Origin: Comamonadaceae bacterium | GTDB taxonomy: Bacteria > Pseudomonadota > Gammaproteobacteria > Burkholderiales > Burkholderiaceae | DNA length: 7,761 bases | Assembly: GCA_947505915.1 (NCBI GenBank) | Contig: CANNNH010000061.1 | Location: 1 to 7,761 of the forward strand | Reading direction: 5' to 3' | Shown: piece after piece, positions 1 through 5,784 of the stretch | Layout of the letters: each line of letters opens with the position of its first letter | Numbering within the stretch: position 1 is the first letter of the stretch | Made by a program: the position numbers and the translations under genes | The notes under the pieces: model-generated | Database searches by the model: none | What the model was told of the DNA's origin: nothing | What the model saw: only the letters and a program-made list of their open reading frames with translations

Positions 1-912
1 GGTGTGGCCGGCGGGCTGCTGTTGGTCATGCGCCTGCCCTGGCACTGGCGTGTGCTGGGCGTGCCGCTGCTGCTGCCGGTGATCTTGTGGCAGCCGTTGC
101 GGCCGGCGGCGGGCGAGTTCGAGTTACTGGCGGCCGACATCGGGCAGGGCAACGCGGTGCTGGTGCGCACCGCCGGCCATGCTTTGCTGTACGACGCCGG
201 GCCGCGCTATTCCCGCGAGAGCGATGCCGGTCATCGCGTGCTGGTGCCGCTGCTGCGGGCTCTGGGCGAAAAGCTTGATACGTTGGTGTTGAGTCACCGT
301 GATACTGATCACGTGGGTGGCGCTGCCGCCGTGTTGGCCATGCAGCCGCAGGCGGGGCTGCTCAGCTCTATCGAGGACACGCATGAATTGCAACAACGTC
401 GACCGGGTCAACGCTGCCTGGCCGGCCAGCGCTGGCAATGGGACGGCGTTAATTTTGAAATTCTGCATCCAGGCCCTGCCGACTACGAGGGCCGCCTCAA
501 GCCCAACGCCATGAGTTGCGTGCTGCGCATTTCGGCCGGCCCGCCGCAGCGCCGTGTCCATGCTTTGTTGGTGGGTGACATCGAAGCGGCGCAAGAGAAG
601 ATGCTGGTGAACAGCGCCACCCTGCGGGCTGATTTTTTGCTGGTGCCGCATCACGGCAGCAAAACATCGTCTACCGCCGGCTTTCTGGACGCCGTGCAGC
701 CCCGTCTGGCGCTGGCCCAAACGGGTTACCGCAACCGCTTCGGCCACCCGGCCCTGCCTGTGCTGGAGCGCTACCGCGAGCGGGGCATTCAAGTGCTGTA
801 CTCACCAGGCTGCGGCGCCCTGGGCTGGCACAGTGCCCGGCCTGCCGAATGGACCTGCCAGCGCGAGCAGGGCCTGCGCTATTGGCAGCACCGCTTGCCG
901 GCGGCGCCCTGA
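1..912 (+). CDS. comEC: ComEC/Rec2 DNA-uptake channel, C-terminal part (5' end outside window)
   Basis: This is the end of the inner-membrane protein that carries single-stranded DNA into the cytoplasm during natural transformation. The frame is open from base 1, so the competence (multi-membrane-span) domain lies upstream and the GTG at 4 is not a real start. Numbering from that GTG, residues 17-31 are hydrophobic and resemble the last membrane helix. A metallo-beta-lactamase-like domain fills the rest: DIGQGNAVLV (45-54), YDAG (63-66), the metal-site motif SHRDTDHVGG (97-106), LVGDIE (189-194), the PHHGS motif (215-219) and RNRFGHP (243-249). The SHxDxDH form, rather than HxHxDH, is normal for ComEC. 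A TGA stop at 910-912 is followed by a short T run (917-922) without a good stem. The next gene is co-directional after about 120 bp. Family assignment is firm; DNA uptake itself is inferred from the family. Confidence 0.93.
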   Translation, partial: GVAGGLLLVMRLPWHWRVLGVPLLLPVILWQPLRPAAGEFELLAADIGQGNAVLVRTAGHALLYDAGPRYSRESDAGHRVLVPLLRALGEKLDTLVLSHRDTDHVGGAAAVLAMQPQAGLLSSIEDTHELQQRRPGQRCLAGQRWQWDGVNFEILHPGPADYEGRLKPNAMSCVLRISAGPPQRRVHALLVGDIEAAQEKMLVNSATLRADFLLVPHHGSKTSSTAGFLDAVQPRLALAQTGYRNRFGHPALPVLERYRERGIQVLYSPGCGALGWHSARPAEWTCQREQGLRYWQHRLPAAP

Positions 913-1035
913 AGCCTTTTTTGTATTTCGCTGCTGTCGAAAGCCTTCAATTCGGGGTTTAAAGCGATTACTGGCTCATAACTTGCTAAGCTTAAAAGCA
1001 AAGATCAGAGTTAAAAAAGCCGGAGATTGCAGTCC

Positions 1036-2487
1036 ATGAGCCGACCGATGTTTGACGAAATGAACGCCAGCCCCGCCAGCGTGCGCCCGCATTACGAGGC
1101 TTACCAGCGCTGGCTGGCCAAGCAACCGGCAGATGCCATGCAGGCCCGCCGGGCCGAGGCCGAAATGATTTTCCGGCGCGTCGGCATTACTTTTGCCGTG
1201 TATGGCGAACAGGACGAAGACGGCGCCGGCACCGAACGCCTGATTCCCTTTGACCTGATCCCCCGCATCATTCCCGCCCACGAATGGGCCCGCATGGAAC
1301 AAGGCCTGGTGCAGCGCGTCACGGCGCTCAACCGTTTTATCCATGACGTGTACCACGGGCAAGACATCATCAAGGCCGGCGTGGTGCCGGCCGAGCAGAT
1401 TTTTCAAAACGCCCAGTTCCGCCCCGAGATGATGGGTGTCGATGTGCCGGGCAACATTTACTCGCACATCAGCGGCATTGACATCGTGCGCGCTGCCAAC
1501 GCCCAGGGAGAGGGCGAGTACTACGTGCTCGAAGACAACTTGCGTGTGCCCAGCGGCGTGAGCTACATGCTCGAAGACCGCAAAATGATGATGCGGCTGT
1601 TTCCTGATCTCTTCAGCCAGAACCGCGTGGCGCCGGTCGCGCATTACCCCGACTTGCTGCTCGAAACCCTGCGCCAGATGGCGCCGCCCGCCACGGCCGA
1701 GCCCACGGTGGTGGTGCTAACGCCGGGCATGTACAACTCGGCTTACTTTGAGCACGCTTTTTTGGCGCAGCAAATGGGTGTCGAACTGGTCGAAGGCCAG
1801 GACTTGTTTGTCAAAGACAACTTTGTCTACATGCGCACCACGCGCGGCCCTAAGCGGGTGGATGTGATTTACCGCCGCGTGGACGACGACTTTTTAGACC
1901 CGCTGGCTTTCAGGCCCAAGTCCACGCTCGGCTGCGCCGGCCTCTTGAATGTGTACCGCAGCGGCAATGTGTCGCTGTGCAATGCCATTGGCACCGGGGT
2001 GGCCGACGACAAGTCGATCTACCCCTACGTGCCGAAGATGATCGAGTTTTACCTGGGCGAAAAACCGATCCTGAACAACGTGCCGACTTACATGTGCCGT
2101 AACGACGATGATCTCAAGTACACGCTGGACAACCTGAAAGACCTGGTGGTCAAAGAAGTGCACGGCGCCGGTGGTTACGGCATGCTGGTCGGTCCGGCTT
2201 CAACCAAAGCCGAGATTGAAGACTTCCGGCGCGCACTGCTGGCCAACCCGTCGGGCTATATCGCCCAGCCCACACTGAGCCTGTCTACCTGCCCGACCTA
2301 TGTAGAAAGCGGCATTGCGCCGCGCCATATTGATTTGCGTCCCTTTGTGCTGAGCGGCAAAGAGGTGCAGATGGTGCCCGGCGGGCTGACGCGTGTGGCG
2401 CTGAAAGACGGTTCGCTGGTGGTCAACTCTTCGCAGGGCGGCGGCACCAAGGACACCTGGATCCTCGAAGACACGCCCGCGATTTAA
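1036..2487 (+). CDS. Circularly permuted type 2 ATP-grasp protein (DUF404/DUF407 family)
   Basis: ATP-grasp enzymes join a carboxylate to an amine through an acyl-phosphate; this circularly permuted branch is predicted to be an amide or peptide ligase with no established substrate. The protein is 483 aa, about usual family length. It starts with MSRPMFDEM and VRPHYEAYQRWLA, as relatives do. Conserved blocks are MMGVDVPGNIYSHISGID (132-149), YVLEDNLRVPSGVSYMLEDR (163-182), KEVHGAGGYGMLVGP (373-387), RHIDLRPFV (430-438), GGLTRVAL (449-456) and SSQGGGTKDTW (465-475). The Gly-rich and acidic blocks fit nucleotide and Mg binding, but I cannot assign individual catalytic residues with certainty. 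I chose the ATG at 1036 because GGAG at 1022-1025 sits 10 nt before it; an in-frame TTG at 1027 is too close to that GGAG, and an ATG at 1048 is possible. There is no signal peptide, so it is probably cytoplasmic. The alpha-E gene follows after 16 bp, implying one operon. Confidence 0.93.
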   Translation: MSRPMFDEMNASPASVRPHYEAYQRWLAKQPADAMQARRAEAEMIFRRVGITFAVYGEQDEDGAGTERLIPFDLIPRIIPAHEWARMEQGLVQRVTALNRFIHDVYHGQDIIKAGVVPAEQIFQNAQFRPEMMGVDVPGNIYSHISGIDIVRAANAQGEGEYYVLEDNLRVPSGVSYMLEDRKMMMRLFPDLFSQNRVAPVAHYPDLLLETLRQMAPPATAEPTVVVLTPGMYNSAYFEHAFLAQQMGVELVEGQDLFVKDNFVYMRTTRGPKRVDVIYRRVDDDFLDPLAFRPKSTLGCAGLLNVYRSGNVSLCNAIGTGVADDKSIYPYVPKMIEFYLGEKPILNNVPTYMCRNDDDLKYTLDNLKDLVVKEVHGAGGYGMLVGPASTKAEIEDFRRALLANPSGYIAQPTLSLSTCPTYVESGIAPRHIDLRPFVLSGKEVQMVPGGLTRVALKDGSLVVNSSQGGGTKDTWILEDTPAI

Positions 2488-2503
2488 GCAAGGAAAGATA
2501 CAC

Positions 2504-3469
2504 ATGCTCTCCCGCACTGCCGACCACCTCTTCTGGATGTCCCGCTACACCGAGCGCGCCGAAAACACGGCCCGCATGCTCGACGTCAATTACCAGACCT
2601 CGCTGCTGCCGCAGTCGAACGCCGTGGCGCAAGCCGGCTGGCAGGGCTTGCTCAGCATCAGCGAGCTCAAGCCCGCTTACGAAGCCAAGTACCCCGGCCA
2701 CAGCATCAACCCGATCGACGTGATGGACTTCATGGTGCGTGACGAGCAGAACCCGTCGAGCATCATCTCCTGCCTGCAAAACGCCCGCGAAAACGCGCGT
2801 GCCGTGCGCGGCTCGCTGACCACCGAAGTCTGGGAAACTCAAAACCAGACCTACCTGGAAGTGTTGCGCATGCTTCAAAGCGGTGACTTCGAACGCGAGC
2901 CGGCGCAGTTTTTTGAATGGGTGAAGTTCCGCTCGCACCTGTCGCGCGGCGTCACGCAGGGCACCATGCTGCAAGACGAGGCCTTTCATTTTTTACAGCT
3001 GGGCACTTTTCTGGAGCGTGCTGACAACACGGCGCGTCTGGTCGATGTGAAGTTCCATGCAGTGCAGAGCGACTTCATGGGCTTGGCTGAAGAAAAAGAC
3101 CAGGAGTACGACTTCTACCACTGGAGCGCTATTTTGCGCAGCGTCTCAGGCTTTGAGGTCTACCGCAAGGTCTACCGAGATGTGATCCGCCCCGAGCGTG
3201 TGGCCGAGTTGTTGATTCTGCGGCCCGACATGCCGCGTTCGCTGCTGGGCTGTCTCAATGAAGTCATGCGCAACCTGGCCATGGTGAGCAGCGACCCGGC
3301 CAGCGAGACGCGGCGCCGGGCCGGCAAGCTGCGCGCTGATTTGCAGTACTCGCAGATCGACGAAATTCTGGCCACTGGTCTGCATGCCTTTTTGACCCAG
3401 TTTTTGGACCGGGTCAACGAAATTGGCGCGCACATCAGCCGGGAGTTTCTGGTTCCGAGCACGCATTGA
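2504..3469 (+). CDS. Alpha-E domain protein (DUF403)
   Basis: This all-helical protein of 321 aa belongs to the alpha-E family (named for its helices and a conserved Glu), which almost always travels with circularly permuted ATP-grasp proteins. Its biochemical role is unknown; partner or accessory subunit of the ligase is the usual proposal. The start is clear: AGGAAA at 2491-2496 precedes ATG 2504, and the N-terminus LSRTADHLFWMSRYTERAEN (2-21) is family-typical. The ERAENTARMLDV motif at 17-28 is nearly repeated as ERADNTARLVDV at 171-182, suggesting two related halves. Other conserved stretches are SIISCLQNARENARAVRG (86-103), HWSAILRSVSGFEVYRK (206-222), LLILRPDMPRSLLGCLNEV (236-254) and LTQFLDRVNEIGAHISREFL (297-316). 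There is no signal peptide or membrane segment. It lies 16 bp after the ATP-grasp gene and 66 bp before the transglutaminase gene, so co-transcription is likely. Confidence 0.93.
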   Translation: MLSRTADHLFWMSRYTERAENTARMLDVNYQTSLLPQSNAVAQAGWQGLLSISELKPAYEAKYPGHSINPIDVMDFMVRDEQNPSSIISCLQNARENARAVRGSLTTEVWETQNQTYLEVLRMLQSGDFEREPAQFFEWVKFRSHLSRGVTQGTMLQDEAFHFLQLGTFLERADNTARLVDVKFHAVQSDFMGLAEEKDQEYDFYHWSAILRSVSGFEVYRKVYRDVIRPERVAELLILRPDMPRSLLGCLNEVMRNLAMVSSDPASETRRRAGKLRADLQYSQIDEILATGLHAFLTQFLDRVNEIGAHISREFLVPSTH

Positions 3470-3471
3470 GC

Positions 3472-3507
3472 GCTTCTTTTTTCGTAGCAAAGGGTGGCTG
3501 GTTTGCT
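3472..3507. repeat. Short inverted repeats in the alpha-E/transglutaminase gap
   Basis: The 66-bp spacer holds two overlapping weak dyads. GCTTC (3472-3476) faces GTAGC (3484-3488) across a T-rich loop with one mismatch. AGCAAA (3486-3491) matches TTTGCT (3502-3507) across a 10-nt loop. The arms share bases, so only one could form at a time. Neither is followed by a T run on the plus strand, so this is not a convincing terminator. It may be a decayed extragenic palindrome or an mRNA hairpin between two operon genes. Confidence 0.3.
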
Positions 3508-3535
3508 GCCATGACTTGCTGTTAAGGTGTGAGCC

Positions 3536-4354
3536 ATGAAGTTGAACGTCAAGCACACCACCGACTACCGCTACAGCGAAGCGCTTCGCTACGCCATCCA
3601 AACCATGTGGCTGACGCCGCAAACCGGGCCCTCGCAAACGGTTCATTTCTGGAGCTTGGGTGCGCCCGAAAAATTGTTCCCGCAACACGATGCGTACGGC
3701 AACAGCATGCACTCGTACACCTTCGTGGCGCAACCGGGCATCGATGTACGTTGGAGCGTGGTCAATGCGGCGGGGCAGGTGGACACACTGGGTGTGCCGG
3801 AGTTTGTCGATGGCCCTGACATGCCGCACCCGAGTTTCTTTTTGCGGCCCACGACGCTGGCTGCACCCGCCCCGGGGCTGGCTGATTTCGGTCGTCGCTT
3901 TATAGACCCGGCGTTGACCGGTGCGGGCAGAGTCGGCCAGTTACTGGCCTTGAGCCAGGCGGTGGCTGAGGCTGTGAGCTACCGTAAAAACAGCACCAGC
4001 GTCAGCACCACCGCGCTGCAAGCCTTTGAGGCCGGGGCTGGCGTGTGCCAGGACCAAGCGCATGTGATGGTGGCGGTGTGCCGCAGCCAGGGCATACCAG
4101 CGCGTTATGTCAGCGGTTATTTTTATGCCGCCAACGAACCCGATCTGGCCAGCCATGCCTGGGCTGACATTTGCCTGGATGCGGCGCAAAGGCGCTGGGT
4201 CAGCATCGACATCACCCACAGCTGCCTGATAGACCAGCGCCACGTGCGCCTGGCCATGGGCACCGACTACGACGCCTGCCCGCCGATCAAAGGCGTGCGG
4301 CAGGGCGGCGGCGAAGAGTCCATGACCGTGAGCATCACGATAGCGCCGGTTTAA
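3536..4354 (+). CDS. Transglutaminase-family cysteine protein
   Basis: This 272-aa protein has the bacterial transglutaminase N-terminal beta region (about residues 1-80, starting MKLNVKHTTDYRYS) and a papain-like transglutaminase core (about 135-235). The apparent catalytic triad is Cys171 in GVCQDQAHVM, His207 in SHAWAD and Asp225 in WVSIDITH. The family tail RHVRLAMGTDYDACPPIKGV (235-254) and a final EESMTVSITI strand are present. Such proteins may cross-link, hydrolyse or transfer amide bonds; in this cassette a peptidase or amide-transfer step on the ATP-grasp product is the common inference, without direct proof. AAGGTG at 3524-3529 gives a fair ribosome site six bases before the ATG. 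No signal peptide is seen, so it is probably cytoplasmic. It is third in the row and ends 26 bp from the end of the convergent lipoprotein gene. The Asp block reads DITH where many relatives read DPTN. Confidence 0.92.
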   Translation: MKLNVKHTTDYRYSEALRYAIQTMWLTPQTGPSQTVHFWSLGAPEKLFPQHDAYGNSMHSYTFVAQPGIDVRWSVVNAAGQVDTLGVPEFVDGPDMPHPSFFLRPTTLAAPAPGLADFGRRFIDPALTGAGRVGQLLALSQAVAEAVSYRKNSTSVSTTALQAFEAGAGVCQDQAHVMVAVCRSQGIPARYVSGYFYAANEPDLASHAWADICLDAAQRRWVSIDITHSCLIDQRHVRLAMGTDYDACPPIKGVRQGGGEESMTVSITIAPV

Positions 4355-4380
4355 GTGCGGGCCACCGCTCAGCGCATCAT

Positions 4381-5400
4381 TCAGCGCCTGCGGCTGGCTT
4401 CCTCGTGGTAGCTGGTGTCGATATAGGCCTGTACCGGCTGCAGCTTCTTGGCGGGCTTGCCATACTTTTCGCGCAGCTGCACGGCAGTTTGGGCTCCCCG
4501 CACACTGATGGACGCATCGCGGGTGAAGCCTGTTTTGGGATCGAGCAAGATGCCGTAGGAAGTTTCGGCACTCTGGAGGTTGGCGCCATTGACGTTCTTG
4601 ATGAAAAGCGCCATGGCCTCTTCTTTGTTCTTGGGGTCGTACATCCAGTCCAGTGCATCTCGCCAGGCGCGTATGTAGCCCACCATGGCAGCGCGGTTAT
4701 TGCGCGCCCAGGTCTCGCGCACGCCGGCCACCAGCCCCTGATACTCGCCCATGGCGGCCGATGCGTCACCCAGCACATTGGCGCCCTGGTTTTTTGCGAG
4801 AACGTCAAATGGCGCAATCAGCATCGTGGCAGCATGCTTGCCGGCCACCAGGTCATTGAAGCGCTGCAGCACACCGCCTGCACGCACCACGGTGTAATCG
4901 CGGTCCAGCAGCATGCCGTTGCGCTCCATCACCTCCAGCAGCACGAAGGCGTAGCCGGTGGTCAGCGCATCGACCGAAAGCTGCTGGCCCTTGAGCTGCG
5001 CGTAGCTGGTAATGCCCTTGCGACCGCCCATCCGTAAAAAGCCGTTGTCTGAGCCCATGACCGCGATCAGGCCGCCACCGTCAACGGGCACCGCACCCTG
5101 ACCCTCCCGGTAAGCCAACAGGTTGTCGATGGCGGTCATGCCGATCTCGAACTCGCCGTTGATCAAGCCGGTCAACTGGGCCTGCGAGTTGGGCGTGTTG
5201 ATGGTTTTGACCTCGACGCCGTGCTTGGCAAAAAAACCTTTTTCCTGCGCCACCCAGATCGGCCAGTTAAAACCGCCGGGGAAGATGTTGACGCGCAGAA
5301 CCTGCGGCGGCGCGTTCGATGCGGTGGAGGACGGTAGCCCGGCGCAACCGGCCATCAGGCCGGCGGTGACTGCGGCCAGCATGAGCTTGACGATCTTCAT
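4381..5400 (-). CDS. ABC-type substrate-binding lipoprotein, NMT1/THI5-like (SsuA/TauA type)
   Basis: This 339-aa protein binds a small solute outside the inner membrane for an ABC importer; the family includes binders for nitrate, sulfonates, taurine and thiamine-precursor pyrimidines. The start at 5400 is well supported: AAGGAG (complement of 5407-5412) lies 6 nt ahead, and the protein opens with a lipoprotein signal, MKIVKLMLAAVTAGLMAGC, with lipobox LMAGC and acylated Cys19. The frame stays open 22 codons further upstream, but that would bury the signal. The mature domain begins VLRVNIFPGGFNWPIWVAQE (34-53) and EKGFFAKHGVEV (53-64), then LINGEFEIGMTAIDNLLAYR (79-98), and DYTVVRAGG (168-176), typical of this fold. 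A two-lobed periplasmic binding fold is expected. No permease or ATPase gene adjoins it, so the partner is elsewhere or it works alone. The ligand cannot be told from sequence by eye. Confidence 0.87.
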   Translation of the reverse strand: MKIVKLMLAAVTAGLMAGCAGLPSSTASNAPPQVLRVNIFPGGFNWPIWVAQEKGFFAKHGVEVKTINTPNSQAQLTGLINGEFEIGMTAIDNLLAYREGQGAVPVDGGGLIAVMGSDNGFLRMGGRKGITSYAQLKGQQLSVDALTTGYAFVLLEVMERNGMLLDRDYTVVRAGGVLQRFNDLVAGKHAATMLIAPFDVLAKNQGANVLGDASAAMGEYQGLVAGVRETWARNNRAAMVGYIRAWRDALDWMYDPKNKEEAMALFIKNVNGANLQSAETSYGILLDPKTGFTRDASISVRGAQTAVQLREKYGKPAKKLQPVQAYIDTSYHEEASRRR

Positions 5401-5406
5401 GGTTTT

Positions 5407-5412
5407 CTCCTT
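5407..5412 (-). promoter_or_regulatory. Shine-Dalgarno site of the lipoprotein gene
   Basis: The reverse strand reads AAGGAG six bases before the ATG at 5400. It decides the start: the longer in-frame option at 5466 would place this site inside the gene and put 22 unrelated residues ahead of the lipoprotein signal. Confidence 0.85.
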
Positions 5413-5476
5413 GTAATTGTGCGTTGGCTCCAAGGCCTGGCGCGGCTTGCAATCGATCTGCTGCACAGCCAGCCAG

Positions 5477-5506
5477 GTCGGCGCTGCATGCGGTCGCAGC
5501 TCCGAC
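5477..5506. repeat. Imperfect inverted repeat in the lipoprotein gene leader
   Basis: GTCGG-C-GCTGC (5477-5487) faces GCAGC-T-CCGAC (5496-5506) across an 8-nt centre, giving an 11-position stem with one C/T mismatch. It lies about 75 bp upstream of the lipoprotein ATG and directly downstream of the candidate -10 box, so on the reverse strand it would fall at the very 5' end of the mRNA. It may be a repressor operator or a 5' mRNA hairpin; it has no T run after it on either strand, so it does not look like a terminator. Confidence 0.6.
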
Positions 5507-5511
5507 TAAGG

Positions 5512-5539
5512 AATTTACAGGGCGCCGTCTGCTTGACAA
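5512..5539 (-). promoter_or_regulatory. Possible sigma70 promoter for the lipoprotein gene
   Basis: Read on the reverse strand, TTGTCA (complement of 5534-5539) and TAAATT (complement of 5512-5517) are 16 bp apart: five of six and four of six consensus matches. The expected start near 5505 would give a leader of about 105 nt beginning with the inverted repeat. On the plus strand the same spot reads TTGACA (5533-5538), but no matching -10 box follows at 16-18 bp. Eye-based promoter calls in GC-rich DNA are often wrong. Confidence 0.35.
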
Positions 5540-5567
5540 TAGGGAGAGCCTCTAAATCAAGCCTTTG

Positions 5568-5582
5568 TCAGTGGAAAACTGA
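5568..5582. repeat. Small perfect dyad upstream of ndh
   Basis: TCAGT (5568-5572) and ACTGA (5578-5582) are perfect inverted arms around the 5-nt centre GGAAA, followed by TTTTCTCTTT on the plus strand. It could be an operator half-site pair or a weak hairpin. At five base pairs, chance occurrence is plausible. Confidence 0.3.
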
Positions 5583-5784
5583 TTTTCTCTTTCGGGTCGG
5601 ATTCGCATAGCCTGGTCGTCCAGCCCTTGCTTGCAGGCACTGTGCAATTTCTGCCAATTTGTCGTTTTTATTGCGCTTAACTCCAAATTCATTCAGACTC
5701 TTCAATCTAGGCTGTTCTTGGAAAGTGGCGATTGATGTCGCTGATGTCCCAGTCGAGCTGGTTCACCTGATCGCGAGCATAAAA

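Larger units (their letters stand above)
5401..5784. other. Divergent intergenic region between lipoprotein gene and ndh
   Basis: This 384-bp stretch separates two divergently transcribed genes and I see no credible protein in it. The lipoprotein side holds its ribosome site, a strong inverted repeat at 5477-5506 and a possible promoter at 5512-5539. The ndh side has a small dyad at 5568-5582, a CTGG-TCGT-CCAG dyad at 5612-5623 and a tandem TGATGTC (5733-5739 and 5742-5748) about 40 bp before the ndh ATG. I find no convincing sigma70 promoter for ndh and no FNR-type TTGAT-N4-ATCAA box. Confidence 0.6.

Noticed and set aside
124..792. 222-codon open frame on the minus strand opposite comEC
   Set aside because: It lies wholly opposite a well-conserved domain, has low-complexity Arg/His/Gln/Ala composition typical of antisense frames in GC-rich DNA, and no ribosome site or recognisable motif.
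893..923. Possible terminator after comEC
   Set aside because: There is a six-T run at 917-922, but the bases before it give only a three-base GGC/GCC stem, too weak to call.
976..1644. 222-codon minus-strand open frame opposite the ATP-grasp gene
   Set aside because: Composition is His/Val/Ala-rich as expected from the antisense of a conserved GC-rich gene; the sense protein has clear family motifs throughout.
2423..2989. 188-codon minus-strand open frame across the ATP-grasp/alpha-E junction
   Set aside because: It overlaps two confident genes and matches no family I recognise.
3146..3829. 227-codon minus-strand open frame across the alpha-E/transglutaminase junction
   Set aside because: Same shadow pattern; it spans two well-supported sense genes.
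4355..4380. Possible bidirectional terminator between the convergent transglutaminase and lipoprotein genes
   Set aside because: The 26-bp gap shows only a direct CAGCGC repeat that runs into the lipoprotein gene, with no stem and no T run.
4171..5037. 288-codon plus-strand open frame opposite the lipoprotein gene
   Set aside because: It begins inside the transglutaminase gene in another frame and reads antisense through a gene with a good ribosome site and lipoprotein signal.
5533..5560. Plus-strand promoter for ndh starting at TTGACA
   Set aside because: The -35 is perfect, but no -10-like hexamer stands 16-18 bp away, and the gene start is more than 220 bp downstream; the nearest TA-rich hexamer is only 12 bp off.
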